Source of the DNA: a bacterium
GTDB taxonomy: Bacteria > Electryoneota > Electryoneia > Electryoneales > Electryoneaceae
Assembly: GCA_020444425.1 (NCBI GenBank)
Contig: JAHLLB010000012.1
Span: 1 to 64,000 of the forward strand
DNA length: 64,000 nucleotides
Direction: 5' to 3'
Shown here: piece after piece, positions 45,186-54,476 of the stretch
Numbering within the stretch: the stretch's first letter is position 1
Layout of the letters: each line of letters opens with the position of its first letter
Notes under the pieces: model-generated
The model's database searches: none
What the model was told of the DNA's origin: nothing
The model's input: only the letters and a program-made list of their open reading frames with translations
Made by a program: the position numbers and the translations under genes

Positions 45186-47063
45186 ATGAACGGATTTCGC
45201 ATTGCGCTTATCGGAGTGGCGATTCTGGGTCTGACGGTGGCCGGGTTCGCCCAGCCAGATCTGGTCTGGATGGAGACACATGGCAGCAGCAGTCATTCAA
45301 GCACTGACCTGTGTCAGACACACAATGGAGATTTCATGCACCTCGCCCAGGTAAGTTACACGGGGGATACGGTGTATCGCATCGCGCCGAATGGTGATGA
45401 AATCTGGCATAGAACCTACGGAGAAACGGGTAATTATGATCGCAACTATGAAATTCTCGAGCTGCCGGATGGGGATTTCCTGGTTGCCGGCTATGAGTGG
45501 ATAGACGCTCAAAGTGCCTATGATGCCCGTCTGATTCGAATTGATTCGCACGGCGAGGTGGTCTGGACGACGTATGTCGGTTCAGTGGATGGCACGGATT
45601 ATGGGAATGGAATTGCTCGCAGCTCGAACGGCCGGATCTTCATGTGTGGTCAGGTGTGGACGGGTGCATTTAGTGAGGGTGCGATCTGGGAGTTCAATGA
45701 AAACGGCGAATTGTTGAATTCAATAAGCTTCATCCCGGCGGGACATTCCGGTTCGATGAATTTCAGTGGGATCCAGGTGACATCGGACAACCATCTCGTG
45801 ATGGTTGGCGGTGGATACTATGAGACGGACAACTGGGATGGCTGGATTTTGAAGACTACCCTGGATGGAACCATGGTCTGGCAGACGATTCCGAGCCTAC
45901 CCGACTGGAATCACATTACGGATGTCCGTGAGGCAGGCGATGGCACGTTCTATTTCGCGGGCAACAGTGTCAGCGCGGATGGGGACAACCGTCACCCCTG
46001 GCACGGCAAGTTCAGTGCGAACGGATCCATGGAATTCGACCATTTCTATGGTATGGGCGACGGTAACCAGGTCAGCTATTTCTTGAGTATCAATCCGGAT
46101 AGCGATGGCAACTGGCTGCTGGCCGGGCGGTACGAAGCTGACGGCTCATCACATGCGGACGCGTTGTTGCTGAAAGTCAACCACTCCGATGGCAGCACCA
46201 TCTGGGAGATCCTCGAAGGAGACCCCGCAGCCGGGAGTGATGAAGGGTTCAGTGACGTCGCTGTCTTGCGTGATGGTTCGCTGATGGTTGCCGGTGATGG
46301 CGATTTTGGCGCGACAGTCTACCCGCCTTTCCTGGCGCGATACGGAACTGAAGAGCTCGCGTTGGTTGATGTTGCGGTTGTCGGTGGGTCCTTTGGGCAA
46401 TTTATCGATCCGGAAGGAGGGGATCTTGTTTACGATGTGACGATCACCAACACGTTACCGGTGGCGCAGGTCGTGCAGGGCTGGGCCGAGGCGATTCTAC
46501 CCAATGGGACTTCGTATGGACTGGTGATGGTTTCGCTCAATTTGGTTCCCGGCAACACAAACTTCTATAACGATCTGGTCCAGAGTATTCCCGGCATGGC
46601 CCCGGCGGGATATTACATGTTCCGCGTGAACCTTGGGCTGCACCCATTTGTCTACACCAGCGATTCATTCTGGTTCCGGAAGGATGCGGTTGCGGTGGAT
46701 ACAAACCAGACGCCCCGTTCCAACTGGGCGCAATCGGATTGGGTGGAGCAGGCAGCGGTGAGTGCAAATCTGACGGATATCGAGGCGACGCAACCGGGTC
46801 AATTCTCCCTGTCTCAGGTGTATCCGAATCCGTTCAATTCAACCGTTCACGTCAGCCTGCAGGTTCCTCGGCAGGGAGATGTGACGGTGGATATCGTAAA
46901 CGTTCAAGGCCGGGTGGTTGGCCAGCTTCATCACGGTCCACTGGCGGCCGGACATCACGAATTCAGCTGGACGGCGGACGCGTTGGCAAGTGGTGTGTAT
47001 TTCCTGCGGGCGACGGTTGCGGGTCAGGAACAGCAACTACGGAAGGTGGCGTTGGTCCGTTAA
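45186..47063 (+). CDS. Secreted beta-propeller-like protein with YPNPFN C-terminal sorting domain
   Basis: 625 residues from the ATG at 45186, chosen for its ggggga site and for placing a signal peptide (MNGFRIALIGVAILGLTVAG, then FAQ) at the N-terminus. Repeats such as IWHRTYGETGNYDRN, DGDFLVAGYEW and GRIFMCGQVWTG match the upstream paralogue closely over about 400 residues. An extra beta-rich domain (about 400-520) is absent from the paralogue. The C-terminus, QVYPNPFNST to ALASGVYFLRATVAG, is a type IX-like sorting domain. Probably surface-exposed or secreted; ligand unknown. A CRP-type operator upstream suggests control by a cAMP-receptor-like or FNR-like regulator. Confidence 0.82.
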   Translation: MNGFRIALIGVAILGLTVAGFAQPDLVWMETHGSSSHSSTDLCQTHNGDFMHLAQVSYTGDTVYRIAPNGDEIWHRTYGETGNYDRNYEILELPDGDFLVAGYEWIDAQSAYDARLIRIDSHGEVVWTTYVGSVDGTDYGNGIARSSNGRIFMCGQVWTGAFSEGAIWEFNENGELLNSISFIPAGHSGSMNFSGIQVTSDNHLVMVGGGYYETDNWDGWILKTTLDGTMVWQTIPSLPDWNHITDVREAGDGTFYFAGNSVSADGDNRHPWHGKFSANGSMEFDHFYGMGDGNQVSYFLSINPDSDGNWLLAGRYEADGSSHADALLLKVNHSDGSTIWEILEGDPAAGSDEGFSDVAVLRDGSLMVAGDGDFGATVYPPFLARYGTEELALVDVAVVGGSFGQFIDPEGGDLVYDVTITNTLPVAQVVQGWAEAILPNGTSYGLVMVSLNLVPGNTNFYNDLVQSIPGMAPAGYYMFRVNLGLHPFVYTSDSFWFRKDAVAVDTNQTPRSNWAQSDWVEQAAVSANLTDIEATQPGQFSLSQVYPNPFNSTVHVSLQVPRQGDVTVDIVNVQGRVVGQLHHGPLAAGHHEFSWTADALASGVYFLRATVAGQEQQLRKVALVR

Positions 47064-47135
47064 AGGCGGTAGCCGGTGATCGGTATTCGGTAGCCGGTAC
47101 AAGCAGACGGGAACGCTACCATGTCTGTACACAGC

Positions 47136-47164
47136 GGGGACAGGTGATGAATTTACTTGTCCCC
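47136..47164. repeat. REP-like stem-loop (ggggaca/tgtcccc)
   Basis: A perfect 7-bp stem with a 15-base loop followed by gtaatttgg. It resembles the ggggacag...ctgtccccgtaatt palindromes dispersed in many bacterial genomes near Y1-type transposases. It could also serve as a terminator for the upstream gene, though the poly-T tail is weak. Confidence 0.45.
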
Positions 47165-47225
47165 GTAATTTGGTTGACCTGGGTTCATGTACTGAGCTGC
47201 CAGGATGACGGCGGACGGAAACGAG

Positions 47226-47387
47226 TTACTTCTTGTACGGCGCGATCAGGACGAACAACAGCGCGAACGGTCCAAACAGCAGCGCGAGGAACGCCCACAG
47301 GCAGCCGCCGCCCGACTTCTTGTTGCCGACGAAGAATGCGATGATCGCGAAGACAATCCAAAGCGGTCCAAAGACGAAGAGTTCCAC
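47226..47387 (-). CDS. Small two-helix membrane protein (53 residues)
   Basis: GTG start preceded by cggggg. The protein has two hydrophobic helices (about 4-20 and 29-48) separated by the polar GNKKSGGG loop and ends in APYKK. It resembles small PLDc_N/DUF-type membrane proteins, with the motif LWxxLALLFGPFAL. It lies 35 bases downstream of the GNAT/M50-like gene on the same strand and may be co-transcribed with it. Confidence 0.7.
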   Translation of the reverse strand: MELFVFGPLWIVFAIIAFFVGNKKSGGGCLWAFLALLFGPFALLFVLIAPYKK

Positions 47388-47422
47388 TGTGCAACCCCCG
47401 AGCTGAGACGGTCTGTCAACGT

Positions 47423-48616
47423 TCAGACAAAGAACAGTGCGAGCGTGGTGGCTGCAAATACTCCCCAGGCCAATCGGTTCCAGGCCCAGATGCGGCAGCC
47501 GTTGTAGGCGACAAACGGGAAAAATGCGAACACGATATCAAACAAGGCAACGGTTTTACCGAGAAAAGCCGTCATGGCAAGGATGCTCGCCGGCAACCCG
47601 GACGAGAGGGGCTTCAGGTATTCGGCCGCTCCTGTCAGCATCAGTATAGCCACCGCACCCGCAGCGGCTACCGGTCCCAGTGTGCGTGCCGGGTTCGAGC
47701 CGGGCCTGGCTTCGTCGGCGGGATAGAGGTTGCCGGGAACCGGAAACACTCCGCCAAACAGCAGTGCGATCGCTATGCTGAGGTTGTAGCCCGATTCCCA
47801 GGCGCGGAACCGGACAGGCAGCCGGAGCCGCGCCGCCACGGCTCGCATGGCGAGTTCGCGAGTGCCGTACAGGAGCAAGAGTGTTGCTGCAGCCACGACG
47901 ACCGCCTCCCATCCCGGCAGTTCGGATGGGTTCCAGCGCCAGAACGTGGCCAACAGCAGAACGACGCTGGCCAGCAGGTTGCCGAACCACGCCGCGGCCT
48001 GGGAAGGTTCACTGCTGTGCCGTTCGGGCAATGGTTCGCCGTCCGCGCGACGTACCCAGAGGAAGTGGCCGACGTCCGGAATGTGCACGGTTCCGAACCA
48101 GACGCGCAGCAGGCCGATCACTCCATAGCGGCGCAATTGGCGGGTGAAGCTCATGCGCACGAAGCCTTCGGATTGCAGCAGCCTGTAGGATGCCGGATTC
48201 AGCCCCTCGATGCACCCAAACAGGTCCTCCGCCCCCTCCGCGGTGAGGTCGTGGACAGCGCGTTCGTAGAGCGCGCGCCCCAAGCCTTGTCCTCGTGCGG
48301 CGGGGTCCACGGCCGCCCAGGAAAGGATGCCGGCGCGCCGATTTTTCGACATGGGAAAGGTCTTGCCGGTCAGCACGCCGCACACGGAGTCAACGTCGAC
48401 GTTCGATGACTCAGCCGAGCCAGGCTCAGGTCCGGCCGGATCGAGCACGGGTTCGCCCGGTACAGCCGCCCAGACCCGTTTCGCGGTGTAGACAAACAGG
48501 GATAGGGCGAACGGGACAAACCGCTTCATCCGTTTCATGACTGCTTTCTGCAGGGATGGAGCGGTGATTTCAACGATGGTGAAGGATGCCGCATTGGATG
48601 GTTGCAGGTCGGACAT
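47423..48616 (-). CDS. GNAT acetyltransferase fused to a degenerate M50 site-2-protease-like membrane domain
   Basis: 397 residues. The N-terminal 160 hold a GNAT fold with the acetyl-CoA loop motif ARGQGLGRALYERA (about 108-121) after ILSWAAVDP. The C-terminal 220 form about five membrane helices. They resemble M50/S2P intramembrane proteases: RELAMRAVAARLRLPVRFRA sits where the family has HELAHxFVAxRxG, and FVAYNGCRIWAWNRLAW where it has NLxPxxPLDGxKIFxWN. The zinc ligands (HExxH and LDG) are lost, so protease activity is unlikely. Such inactive relatives often act as binding scaffolds. It follows the kdsD gene by 15 bases on the same strand. Confidence 0.68.
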   Translation of the reverse strand: MSDLQPSNAASFTIVEITAPSLQKAVMKRMKRFVPFALSLFVYTAKRVWAAVPGEPVLDPAGPEPGSAESSNVDVDSVCGVLTGKTFPMSKNRRAGILSWAAVDPAARGQGLGRALYERAVHDLTAEGAEDLFGCIEGLNPASYRLLQSEGFVRMSFTRQLRRYGVIGLLRVWFGTVHIPDVGHFLWVRRADGEPLPERHSSEPSQAAAWFGNLLASVVLLLATFWRWNPSELPGWEAVVVAAATLLLLYGTRELAMRAVAARLRLPVRFRAWESGYNLSIAIALLFGGVFPVPGNLYPADEARPGSNPARTLGPVAAAGAVAILMLTGAAEYLKPLSSGLPASILAMTAFLGKTVALFDIVFAFFPFVAYNGCRIWAWNRLAWGVFAATTLALFFV

Positions 48617-48631
48617 GGTCGGGCCTGGTTG

Positions 48632-49645
48632 TTATCGGCTGGGGCGTAAACCAGCTCGCACGAGGTCGTGCAGACGCAGCATGCCGACGCACTTGTTGTC
48701 CCGATCGATCACGGGCAGCACGGTAATCTGGCGCGGCCGGTTTTCCATCAGCAGCAGCGCGTCAATCGCTTTCTCATCGGCGTAGACGCAGGTCGGGTTA
48801 ACGCTCATCACCTGTTCGGCGGTGGCGTCCGGGAAGTTACGTCCCAGCTTTTCGAGGCCGCGACGCACGTCACCGTCGGTGATGATGCCGAGCACGTGCT
48901 GTTTGTCGTCGATCACGGTCACGCCGCCGAGGGCGGTGCGGGTCAGTTGCGGTAGTACGTCCATCATCGGGGTGTCCGGATCGCAGGTCGGGTTGTCTTC
49001 CGCGCCGTGCATCAGGTCGGAAACGTCCAGCAGCAACTGTTTGCCGAGGCTGCCGCCGGGGTGATTCTTGGCGAAATCTTCTTCGGTGAAGCCGCGCAGT
49101 TGCATCAGGACGGCGTTGATCGCGTCGCCCATCAGCATCGTGACGGTGGTCGAGCTGGTCGGGGCGAGGCCGATCGGGCAGGCTTCGCGTTCGACGCCGA
49201 TATCGAGCCAGATGTCCGCCTGGCGTGCGATCCGGGACGCTTCCTCGCCGACCATCGCGATGATGGTGGCGTTCTTGCGGCGCAGGGCGGGGATCAGTTC
49301 GCGGACTTCTTCCGTTTCGCCGGACTTGGAGATGAGGAAGACGACGTCGCCGTCGGTGACCATGCCGAGGTCGCCGTGCGCGGCGTCGCTCGGGTGCAGG
49401 AACAGGGCGACGATGCCGGTGGACCGCAGGGTGGCGGCGATCTTTTGCGCGATCAGGCCGGACTTGCCCGCGCCGACGAGCACCACCTTGCCGTTGCTGT
49501 TCATGATGGCGTCCACGGTGTCGGCGAAACTCTGGCCGAGCCGTTTGCGGACCTTCTCCGCGGACGCAAGTTCGACGGAGAAGATTTCCTTACCGCGGGT
49601 GATGATGTTGTTGCTGGTCAACGGGGATTCCCTCACATCTGCCAT
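48632..49645 (-). CDS. kdsD: Arabinose-5-phosphate isomerase (KdsD/KpsF/GutQ family)
   Basis: 337 residues from the ATG at 49645 (MADVRESP); an in-frame extension to 49708 is not needed. The SIS domain shows VVLVGAGKSGLIAQKIAATL (about 48-67), HPSDAAHGDLGMV (about 78-90) and ISKSGETEEV (about 98-107), with LAPTSSTT near 150. Two CBS domains follow, with GVTVID, GIITDGDVRRGL and VLPVIDRDNKCVGMLRLHDL. It converts ribulose-5-phosphate to arabinose-5-phosphate for KDO and lipopolysaccharide synthesis, which fits a Gram-negative host. Confidence 0.92.
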   Translation of the reverse strand: MADVRESPLTSNNIITRGKEIFSVELASAEKVRKRLGQSFADTVDAIMNSNGKVVLVGAGKSGLIAQKIAATLRSTGIVALFLHPSDAAHGDLGMVTDGDVVFLISKSGETEEVRELIPALRRKNATIIAMVGEEASRIARQADIWLDIGVEREACPIGLAPTSSTTVTMLMGDAINAVLMQLRGFTEEDFAKNHPGGSLGKQLLLDVSDLMHGAEDNPTCDPDTPMMDVLPQLTRTALGGVTVIDDKQHVLGIITDGDVRRGLEKLGRNFPDATAEQVMSVNPTCVYADEKAIDALLLMENRPRQITVLPVIDRDNKCVGMLRLHDLVRAGLRPSR

Positions 49646-49790
49646 GTCGGGGAAAGCATACGCACAGAGCCGCGCCCGCGCAACAGGGTGGGTTCCAGCA
49701 AGGTTCACAATCGTAACTTGTACCCAGACGGATTTGGTACAGCTGCCAAGCTATACACACATCTACTATAAACGCCAACGGAGGATTCGC

Positions 49791-50732
49791 ATGCCGAAAA
49801 AGAGCATATTTCTTGCGTGTCTAGCGTTTCTGGCAACAGCTTGCCTGTCGCAGTCGATTTGGAACAGCTATGGTTGCTACACTTCTGAGTGTCTAAATAT
49901 TAATTACGAAAACATATTTACAAAATTGTCATCTCAAACACTAGATGAATATAGAGTACGCTTTAATAAGACACCTAATGTTATGATATGGAAGGATGAT
50001 GCAGTTCGTGATAAAATACAATTTATGCTATCTTATACGTACTGGAAAGATAGATTTGATTATCCCGAGCCGAGTTGGAATGATTCTACACTGACATGGG
50101 GAGAGTTGAGACAGCATTTTGTACTGCGCCTCAGCCAAGTTGGTGAGCAGGATACGACCACCTTGCCTATTGCCTGGGGCGATCCAGATGTCGTAGTCAG
50201 TAATAACTCTGATGAAAGCGCTGGGTGGGCTGGCGTGTTTGATCTCGAAGTCACTGAACTCCCTATTCAGGATTTCGGCACGGCGTGGAGTCTGTGGATC
50301 GCGCCAATCGGACCAGCTCCTGATCCATGCAGAAGTTCTGGGTCTTATGAAAACCAAGTTGATCTTGTTGACACGGTTACTTTCGTGTACACATCAATAA
50401 CGACTCCGACTGACAGTCTGCTGTGGTCACTTAGCGATTGGGAAGGCAGGGGATCAATAGCACTCGCTCATCAGTTGTTTAAGCTTTTCCCGAATAACAC
50501 CTCTCTTATGAGAACGTTACTTCCGTACTACTACGAAAATGCTAACTGTGATTCAGTTAGCCGTATTGGAACACATTACATAGATGTCATGCGAAATAAT
50601 CTAGATCCATTTCGCATATCCTATTCATATCCAGGTCCATCGCCGACTATATCAGAGGTTGAAAGAATGATACAATATCTTTGTGTAGATGGAGTGGTGA
50701 AACCATGGCGAGATCCCAGCAGAGGATTCTAG
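49791..50732 (+). CDS. AT-rich exported protein, probably a lipoprotein, function unknown
   Basis: 313 residues from the ATG at 49791 behind ggagg. The N-terminus (MPKKSIFLACLAFLATACLS) has a signal sequence with a lipobox-like ATAC. The remainder has no recognised motif; two Cys lie shortly after the signal (GCYTSEC). Base composition is clearly AT-richer than all flanking genes (for example 49885-50045, with many ATA, AAT and TTA codons), suggesting recent acquisition. It stands alone between kdsD (divergent) and ptsH. Confidence 0.75.
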   Translation: MPKKSIFLACLAFLATACLSQSIWNSYGCYTSECLNINYENIFTKLSSQTLDEYRVRFNKTPNVMIWKDDAVRDKIQFMLSYTYWKDRFDYPEPSWNDSTLTWGELRQHFVLRLSQVGEQDTTTLPIAWGDPDVVVSNNSDESAGWAGVFDLEVTELPIQDFGTAWSLWIAPIGPAPDPCRSSGSYENQVDLVDTVTFVYTSITTPTDSLLWSLSDWEGRGSIALAHQLFKLFPNNTSLMRTLLPYYYENANCDSVSRIGTHYIDVMRNNLDPFRISYSYPGPSPTISEVERMIQYLCVDGVVKPWRDPSRGF

Positions 50733-50969
50733 CAAGACTGCCTGGAGATCTAATCTAATGCGATCGCCATTCGCCTATCCCCCTCTCCTCACCGGAGTGC
50801 GGCTTGCCGAGGGTGTGGTTTCATGCCTATGCTCCCGTGCTCACCGGTCCGCGTTTCACGGGGCCGGCCCGCGTGTCGTAACCCAAAACTCATGGAAAGT
50901 GCCCGGCACCTGTTGGATCGGTCGGGAGCTGCTGGCGTGGTCCGGCAACTGCAGGGGATGTTTGCGTCG

Positions 50970-51239
50970 ATGAAGAGCAAGACTGTCATCTTGCGAAACA
51001 AGTTGGGGTTGCATTTGCGTCCGGCGAGCCGGATCGTGAAGATCTCCGGCAAATACCGCTCGACCAAGGTTGAGTTGGCGCGGGATGGTGAGTCGGTGAA
51101 CGCAAAGAGCATTCTCGGGATCATGACGTTGGTTGCGGAGAGTGGCGCGGAGGTGGAAATTCAGTGTGACGGTCCGGACGAGGAAGCGTGTCTGGACGAG
51201 TTGGTGGATCTGGTCAACAACAAGTTTTACGAAGAATAG
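50970..51239 (+). CDS. ptsH: HPr phosphocarrier protein
   Basis: 89 residues. It contains NKLGLHLRPAS with the phosphorylatable His15 and the NAKSILGIMTL segment with the regulatory serine (residue 47, equivalent to Ser46). HPr passes phosphate from enzyme I to PTS sugar permeases. The ATG at 50970 gives the standard HPr length; an in-frame ATG at 50958 has a closer agggg site and would add four residues. Enzyme I follows after 107 bases. No sugar-specific EII genes are in the window, so the pair may have a regulatory role. Confidence 0.93.
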   Translation: MKSKTVILRNKLGLHLRPASRIVKISGKYRSTKVELARDGESVNAKSILGIMTLVAESGAEVEIQCDGPDEEACLDELVDLVNNKFYEE

Positions 51240-51346
51240 CGCGGCTGTCTCAGTGTGTCCCCCCGGGGTTCCGGTACCCCTGCCATTGCCCCGATAGCCT
51301 CGTATATTGCAAGCCGGGCGCAACCTGAAGAAGCGATAACCCACCC

Positions 51347-53113
51347 ATGGATCAAGAGCGAGTCTGGTCGGGCCAGGCGGTGGCTCCGGGCATTGGCCTG
51401 GGACCGGCGTTTTTGCTCCGGCGTGAACGGAAAACGGTTCAGCGTAGCGAGATAGCGGATATCGAGCTTGAGCTGGCCCGGTTGGACAAGGCAATCGAGC
51501 GTGCGCGTGCGATGCTCGAGTTGCACCGGAAGCGTGCGGCCCGCCGTTTCGGGGACGTTGTCGCCCGCATTTTCGACACTCACCTGATGATTCTCGAGGA
51601 CGAACCGGCGTTCGATGAGATCCGCGAGTTGATCCGTACCGAAAGCGTATCTGCCCAGTTTGCCGCGTTCAAGATCCTCGACAATTACGCCCGTCATTTC
51701 GAGAAGCAGGAAGACACGTATTTCCGGGATCGTGCCCAGGATGTGCGCGATGTCTGCCGCCGGTTGGTGGGGCAGTTGGACGGCGAGGACGATACGGTAT
51801 TGTCGGACATTCCGGACGAACCGTGCGTGCTGCTCGCAGCGGAGTTGAACCCGACGGACATTCTGCGTCTGCCGCAGGATCAGATCATCGCGGTGGCGAC
51901 GGATGCCGGTGGCGCGACCAGCCACACGGCGATTCTGACGCGTACGCTGGGTGTGCCCAGCGTGGTCGGATTGCGGGATATTACCACCTCGGTGCAACGC
52001 GGGGATATCGTCGTTATCAATGGCAACTCCGGCAAGGTGGTGTTGCATCCGAACCCCGATCAGCTCGCCAGGTATGAACGCAAGCACCGTGAGTACAAGG
52101 AGTTTGTAAAATCCCTTGAGGATATACGTGACCAACGCGCGGAAACGACAGACGGTCACTCCGTTTTGCTCAACAGCAACATCGAGATGCCGTCCGAAGC
52201 GGCGGCGGTGCTGCGGAATGGATCGGACGGGGTCGGCTTGTTCCGCACCGAATACCTGGTGCTGACACACGGCGGCCTGCCGGACGAGGAGATGCAGTAC
52301 AACGCCTACCGCAACGTGATCATCGCGCTGGAAGGGCGTCCGATTACGTTCCGCACCTTCGATCTTGGCGGAGACAAGGCGTTCCCGGGCGCGGGTATTC
52401 CGGTGGAGAACAATCCGTTCCTCGGCTGGCGCGCGATCCGTGTCGGGCTCGATCGTCCGGAGATGATGAAGCCACAGCTCAGGGCGATTTTCCGCGCGGC
52501 GGTGCATGGTCCGGCGAAGCTGATGTTCCCGATGATCAGTACGCTGGAGGAGTTGTACCGGGCGAAGGAAGTGTTGCAGGATGTGCTCGCCGAACTCGAG
52601 GCGGACGGAATCGAATACAGCCACGAGGTCCCGGTCGGGATGATGGTCGAAGTGCCGTCGTCTGCTCTGCTGGCGTCCCGTTTCGCGCCTCATGTGGACT
52701 TCTTCTCCATCGGCACGAACGATCTGGTACAGTTCACCATGGCGGTGGACCGTGGCAACGAACAGGTCGCGGGGTTGCATCAACCTTTCAATCCGGCGGT
52801 GCTGAACCTGATCAAGATGACGGTGGATGCCGGCCGGATGGCTCAGATTCCGGTGTCGATGTGTGGTGAGATGGCCGGACAACCACTGGGCACGTTGCTG
52901 TTGCTGGGCTTGGGGTTGGACGAGTTGTCGACCAGTCCATCGCTGGTGCCGGAGGTGAAAAAGCTGGTGATTTCGTCGACCCTGGCGGAAGCACGCAAGC
53001 TGGCGGAAGAATCCTTGCGGCTGGACACGGCACCACAGGTTCGCGCGCACCTGCTGGAGTACATGAAGTCCCGGTTCAAGAACCTTCCGATCTGGTTCGA
53101 ACCGGGGACGTGA
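51347..53113 (+). CDS. ptsI: Phosphoenolpyruvate-protein phosphotransferase (PTS enzyme I)
   Basis: 588 residues, the normal length for enzyme I. Phospho-His loop GGATSHTAIL (about 187-196), PEP-binding motifs GVGLFRTEYL (about 295-304), DLGGDKAF, MFPMIST (about 390), SIGTNDLVQFTMAVDRGN (about 452-469) and the active Cys region MCGEMAG (about 505-511). It autophosphorylates with PEP and donates to HPr encoded just upstream. It ends 138 bases before metK. Confidence 0.95.
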   Translation: MDQERVWSGQAVAPGIGLGPAFLLRRERKTVQRSEIADIELELARLDKAIERARAMLELHRKRAARRFGDVVARIFDTHLMILEDEPAFDEIRELIRTESVSAQFAAFKILDNYARHFEKQEDTYFRDRAQDVRDVCRRLVGQLDGEDDTVLSDIPDEPCVLLAAELNPTDILRLPQDQIIAVATDAGGATSHTAILTRTLGVPSVVGLRDITTSVQRGDIVVINGNSGKVVLHPNPDQLARYERKHREYKEFVKSLEDIRDQRAETTDGHSVLLNSNIEMPSEAAAVLRNGSDGVGLFRTEYLVLTHGGLPDEEMQYNAYRNVIIALEGRPITFRTFDLGGDKAFPGAGIPVENNPFLGWRAIRVGLDRPEMMKPQLRAIFRAAVHGPAKLMFPMISTLEELYRAKEVLQDVLAELEADGIEYSHEVPVGMMVEVPSSALLASRFAPHVDFFSIGTNDLVQFTMAVDRGNEQVAGLHQPFNPAVLNLIKMTVDAGRMAQIPVSMCGEMAGQPLGTLLLLGLGLDELSTSPSLVPEVKKLVISSTLAEARKLAEESLRLDTAPQVRAHLLEYMKSRFKNLPIWFEPGT

Positions 53114-53135
53114 TCTGACGGCTGATTCCGAAGTC

Positions 53136-53197
53136 GGTTGATCCGCGTCCGCAAGCGGACACGGGCACGTTGCATCAACCCGGGCACCCCTTCCGGG
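53136..53197 (+). promoter_or_regulatory. Structured leader of metK
   Basis: Nested stems lie between ptsI and metK: ggttgat (53136-53142) pairs with atcaacc (53174-53180) around an inner gtccgc/gcggac hairpin. A cccgg/ccggg hairpin follows (53179-53197). metK leaders often carry SAM-sensing riboswitches, but the sequence does not match the SAM-I, SAM-II or SAM-III consensus as I know them. Confidence 0.35.
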
Positions 53198-53251
53198 ACA
53201 TAAGTATTGTGAACGATTGATTCATCATCATCATACAGTGGAGGTTCATCC

Positions 53252-54397
53252 ATGGCAGGCTTTGTCTTCAGCAGTGAGTCGGTGACCGAGGGTCATCCGG
53301 ACAAAGTCGCGGACCAGATCAGCGATGCCATCCTCGATGCGATCCTCGCGGAGGATCCGTTCGGGCGTGTGGCGGCGGAAACGTTCGTGAACACCGGCCT
53401 TTGCATGGTCGGCGGTGAGATTACCACCGAAACGTATGTCGACATCCCGACAATTGTGCGTGACGTGATCCGGGACATCGGGTACGTCCATTCCGACATC
53501 GGCTTTGACGCCGATACGTGCAGCGTGTTGACATCCATCGACCAGCAGGCGACCGATATCGCGTTGGGCGTGGACCGTGCCGGCGCAGGCGACCAGGGGA
53601 TGATGTTCGGCTTCGCGTGCAAGGAAACAAAAGAGCTGATGCCGATGCCGATTTCGCTGGCGCATAAGCTGACGAAAAAGCTGGCTGAGGTACGCAAAGC
53701 GGGCGAGCTGGAGTGGTTGCGTCCGGACGGCAAGGCGCAGGTGTCGATCCGATATGAGGATGACAAGCCGGTCGAGATCACGACGGTTGTCCTGTCCACG
53801 CAGCACTCGCCGAATGTCAGCCTCAGCGACGTGCAGGACGGAGTCTGGGAGAAGGTGATCAAGCCGATTCTGCCCAAGGACATGTACGACGAGAAGAAGC
53901 TGATCAAGCACATCAACCCGACGGGCCGTTTCGTGCAGGGTGGTCCGAAGGCGGACGCCGGCCTGACCGGGCGCAAGATCATCGTCGATACGTACGGTGG
54001 TTACGCCCCGCATGGTGGCGGCGCGTTCAGCGGCAAGGATCCGACAAAGGTCGACCGTTCCGGCGCGTACATTTCGCGCTATGCGGCGAAGAACGTGGTC
54101 GCGGCAGGCCTGGCGGAACGTTGCATGATCCAGGTTGCATACGCCATCGGTGTCCGCGAACCGGTCAGTTTGTACGTCAACACGTACGGCACGGGCAAGC
54201 TTGACGACGAGAAGATCTCAGCACTGTTGCGGGAAACCATCGACTGGACCCCGGCGGGCGCGATCGACGTGCTGAATCTGCGGCGTCCGATTTATCGTCG
54301 CACGGCGACCTATGGGCACTATGGCCGCGAGGAGGAAGGATTCCCTTGGGAGGACACCAGCGTGCTTGCGCCGGTGCTCAAGAAAGCCGTAAAGTAG
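53252..54397 (+). CDS. metK: S-adenosylmethionine synthetase
   Basis: 381 residues, family length. It carries [20 protein letters not shown] (about 8-27), the [12 protein letters not shown] hexapeptide loop (about 110-121) and [19 protein letters not shown] (about 251-269). A tggaggttc ribosome site precedes the ATG. It makes SAM from methionine and ATP. The SAH hydrolase gene follows, so the two genes keep the methyl cycle running, including supply for the DNA methyltransferase in this window. Confidence 0.97.
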   Translation: MAGFVFSSESVTEGHPDKVADQISDAILDAILAEDPFGRVAAETFVNTGLCMVGGEITTETYVDIPTIVRDVIRDIGYVHSDIGFDADTCSVLTSIDQQATDIALGVDRAGAGDQGMMFGFACKETKELMPMPISLAHKLTKKLAEVRKAGELEWLRPDGKAQVSIRYEDDKPVEITTVVLSTQHSPNVSLSDVQDGVWEKVIKPILPKDMYDEKKLIKHINPTGRFVQGGPKADAGLTGRKIIVDTYGGYAPHGGGAFSGKDPTKVDRSGAYISRYAAKNVVAAGLAERCMIQVAYAIGVREPVSLYVNTYGTGKLDDEKISALLRETIDWTPAGAIDVLNLRRPIYRRTATYGHYGREEEGFPWEDTSVLAPVLKKAVK

Positions 54398-54413
54398 CAT
54401 CGAAAGCATAATT

Positions 54414-54444
54414 ACTGTTGTCTACGGCAACAGTTCTTGGTATT
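54414..54444 (+). terminator. Weak terminator or attenuator after metK
   Basis: Stem actgttg/caacagt (54414-54420 with 54428-54434) followed by tcttggtatttttgg. It lies between metK and ahcY, so read-through is likely if they form an operon. Confidence 0.45.
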
Positions 54445-54476
54445 TTTGGCAGTGATACGTACAAGGAAACTAATTC

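Noticed and set aside
53114-53251. Known SAM riboswitch before metK
   Set aside because: The hairpins do not match the SAM-I, SAM-II or SAM-III consensus; retained only as a structured-leader candidate.
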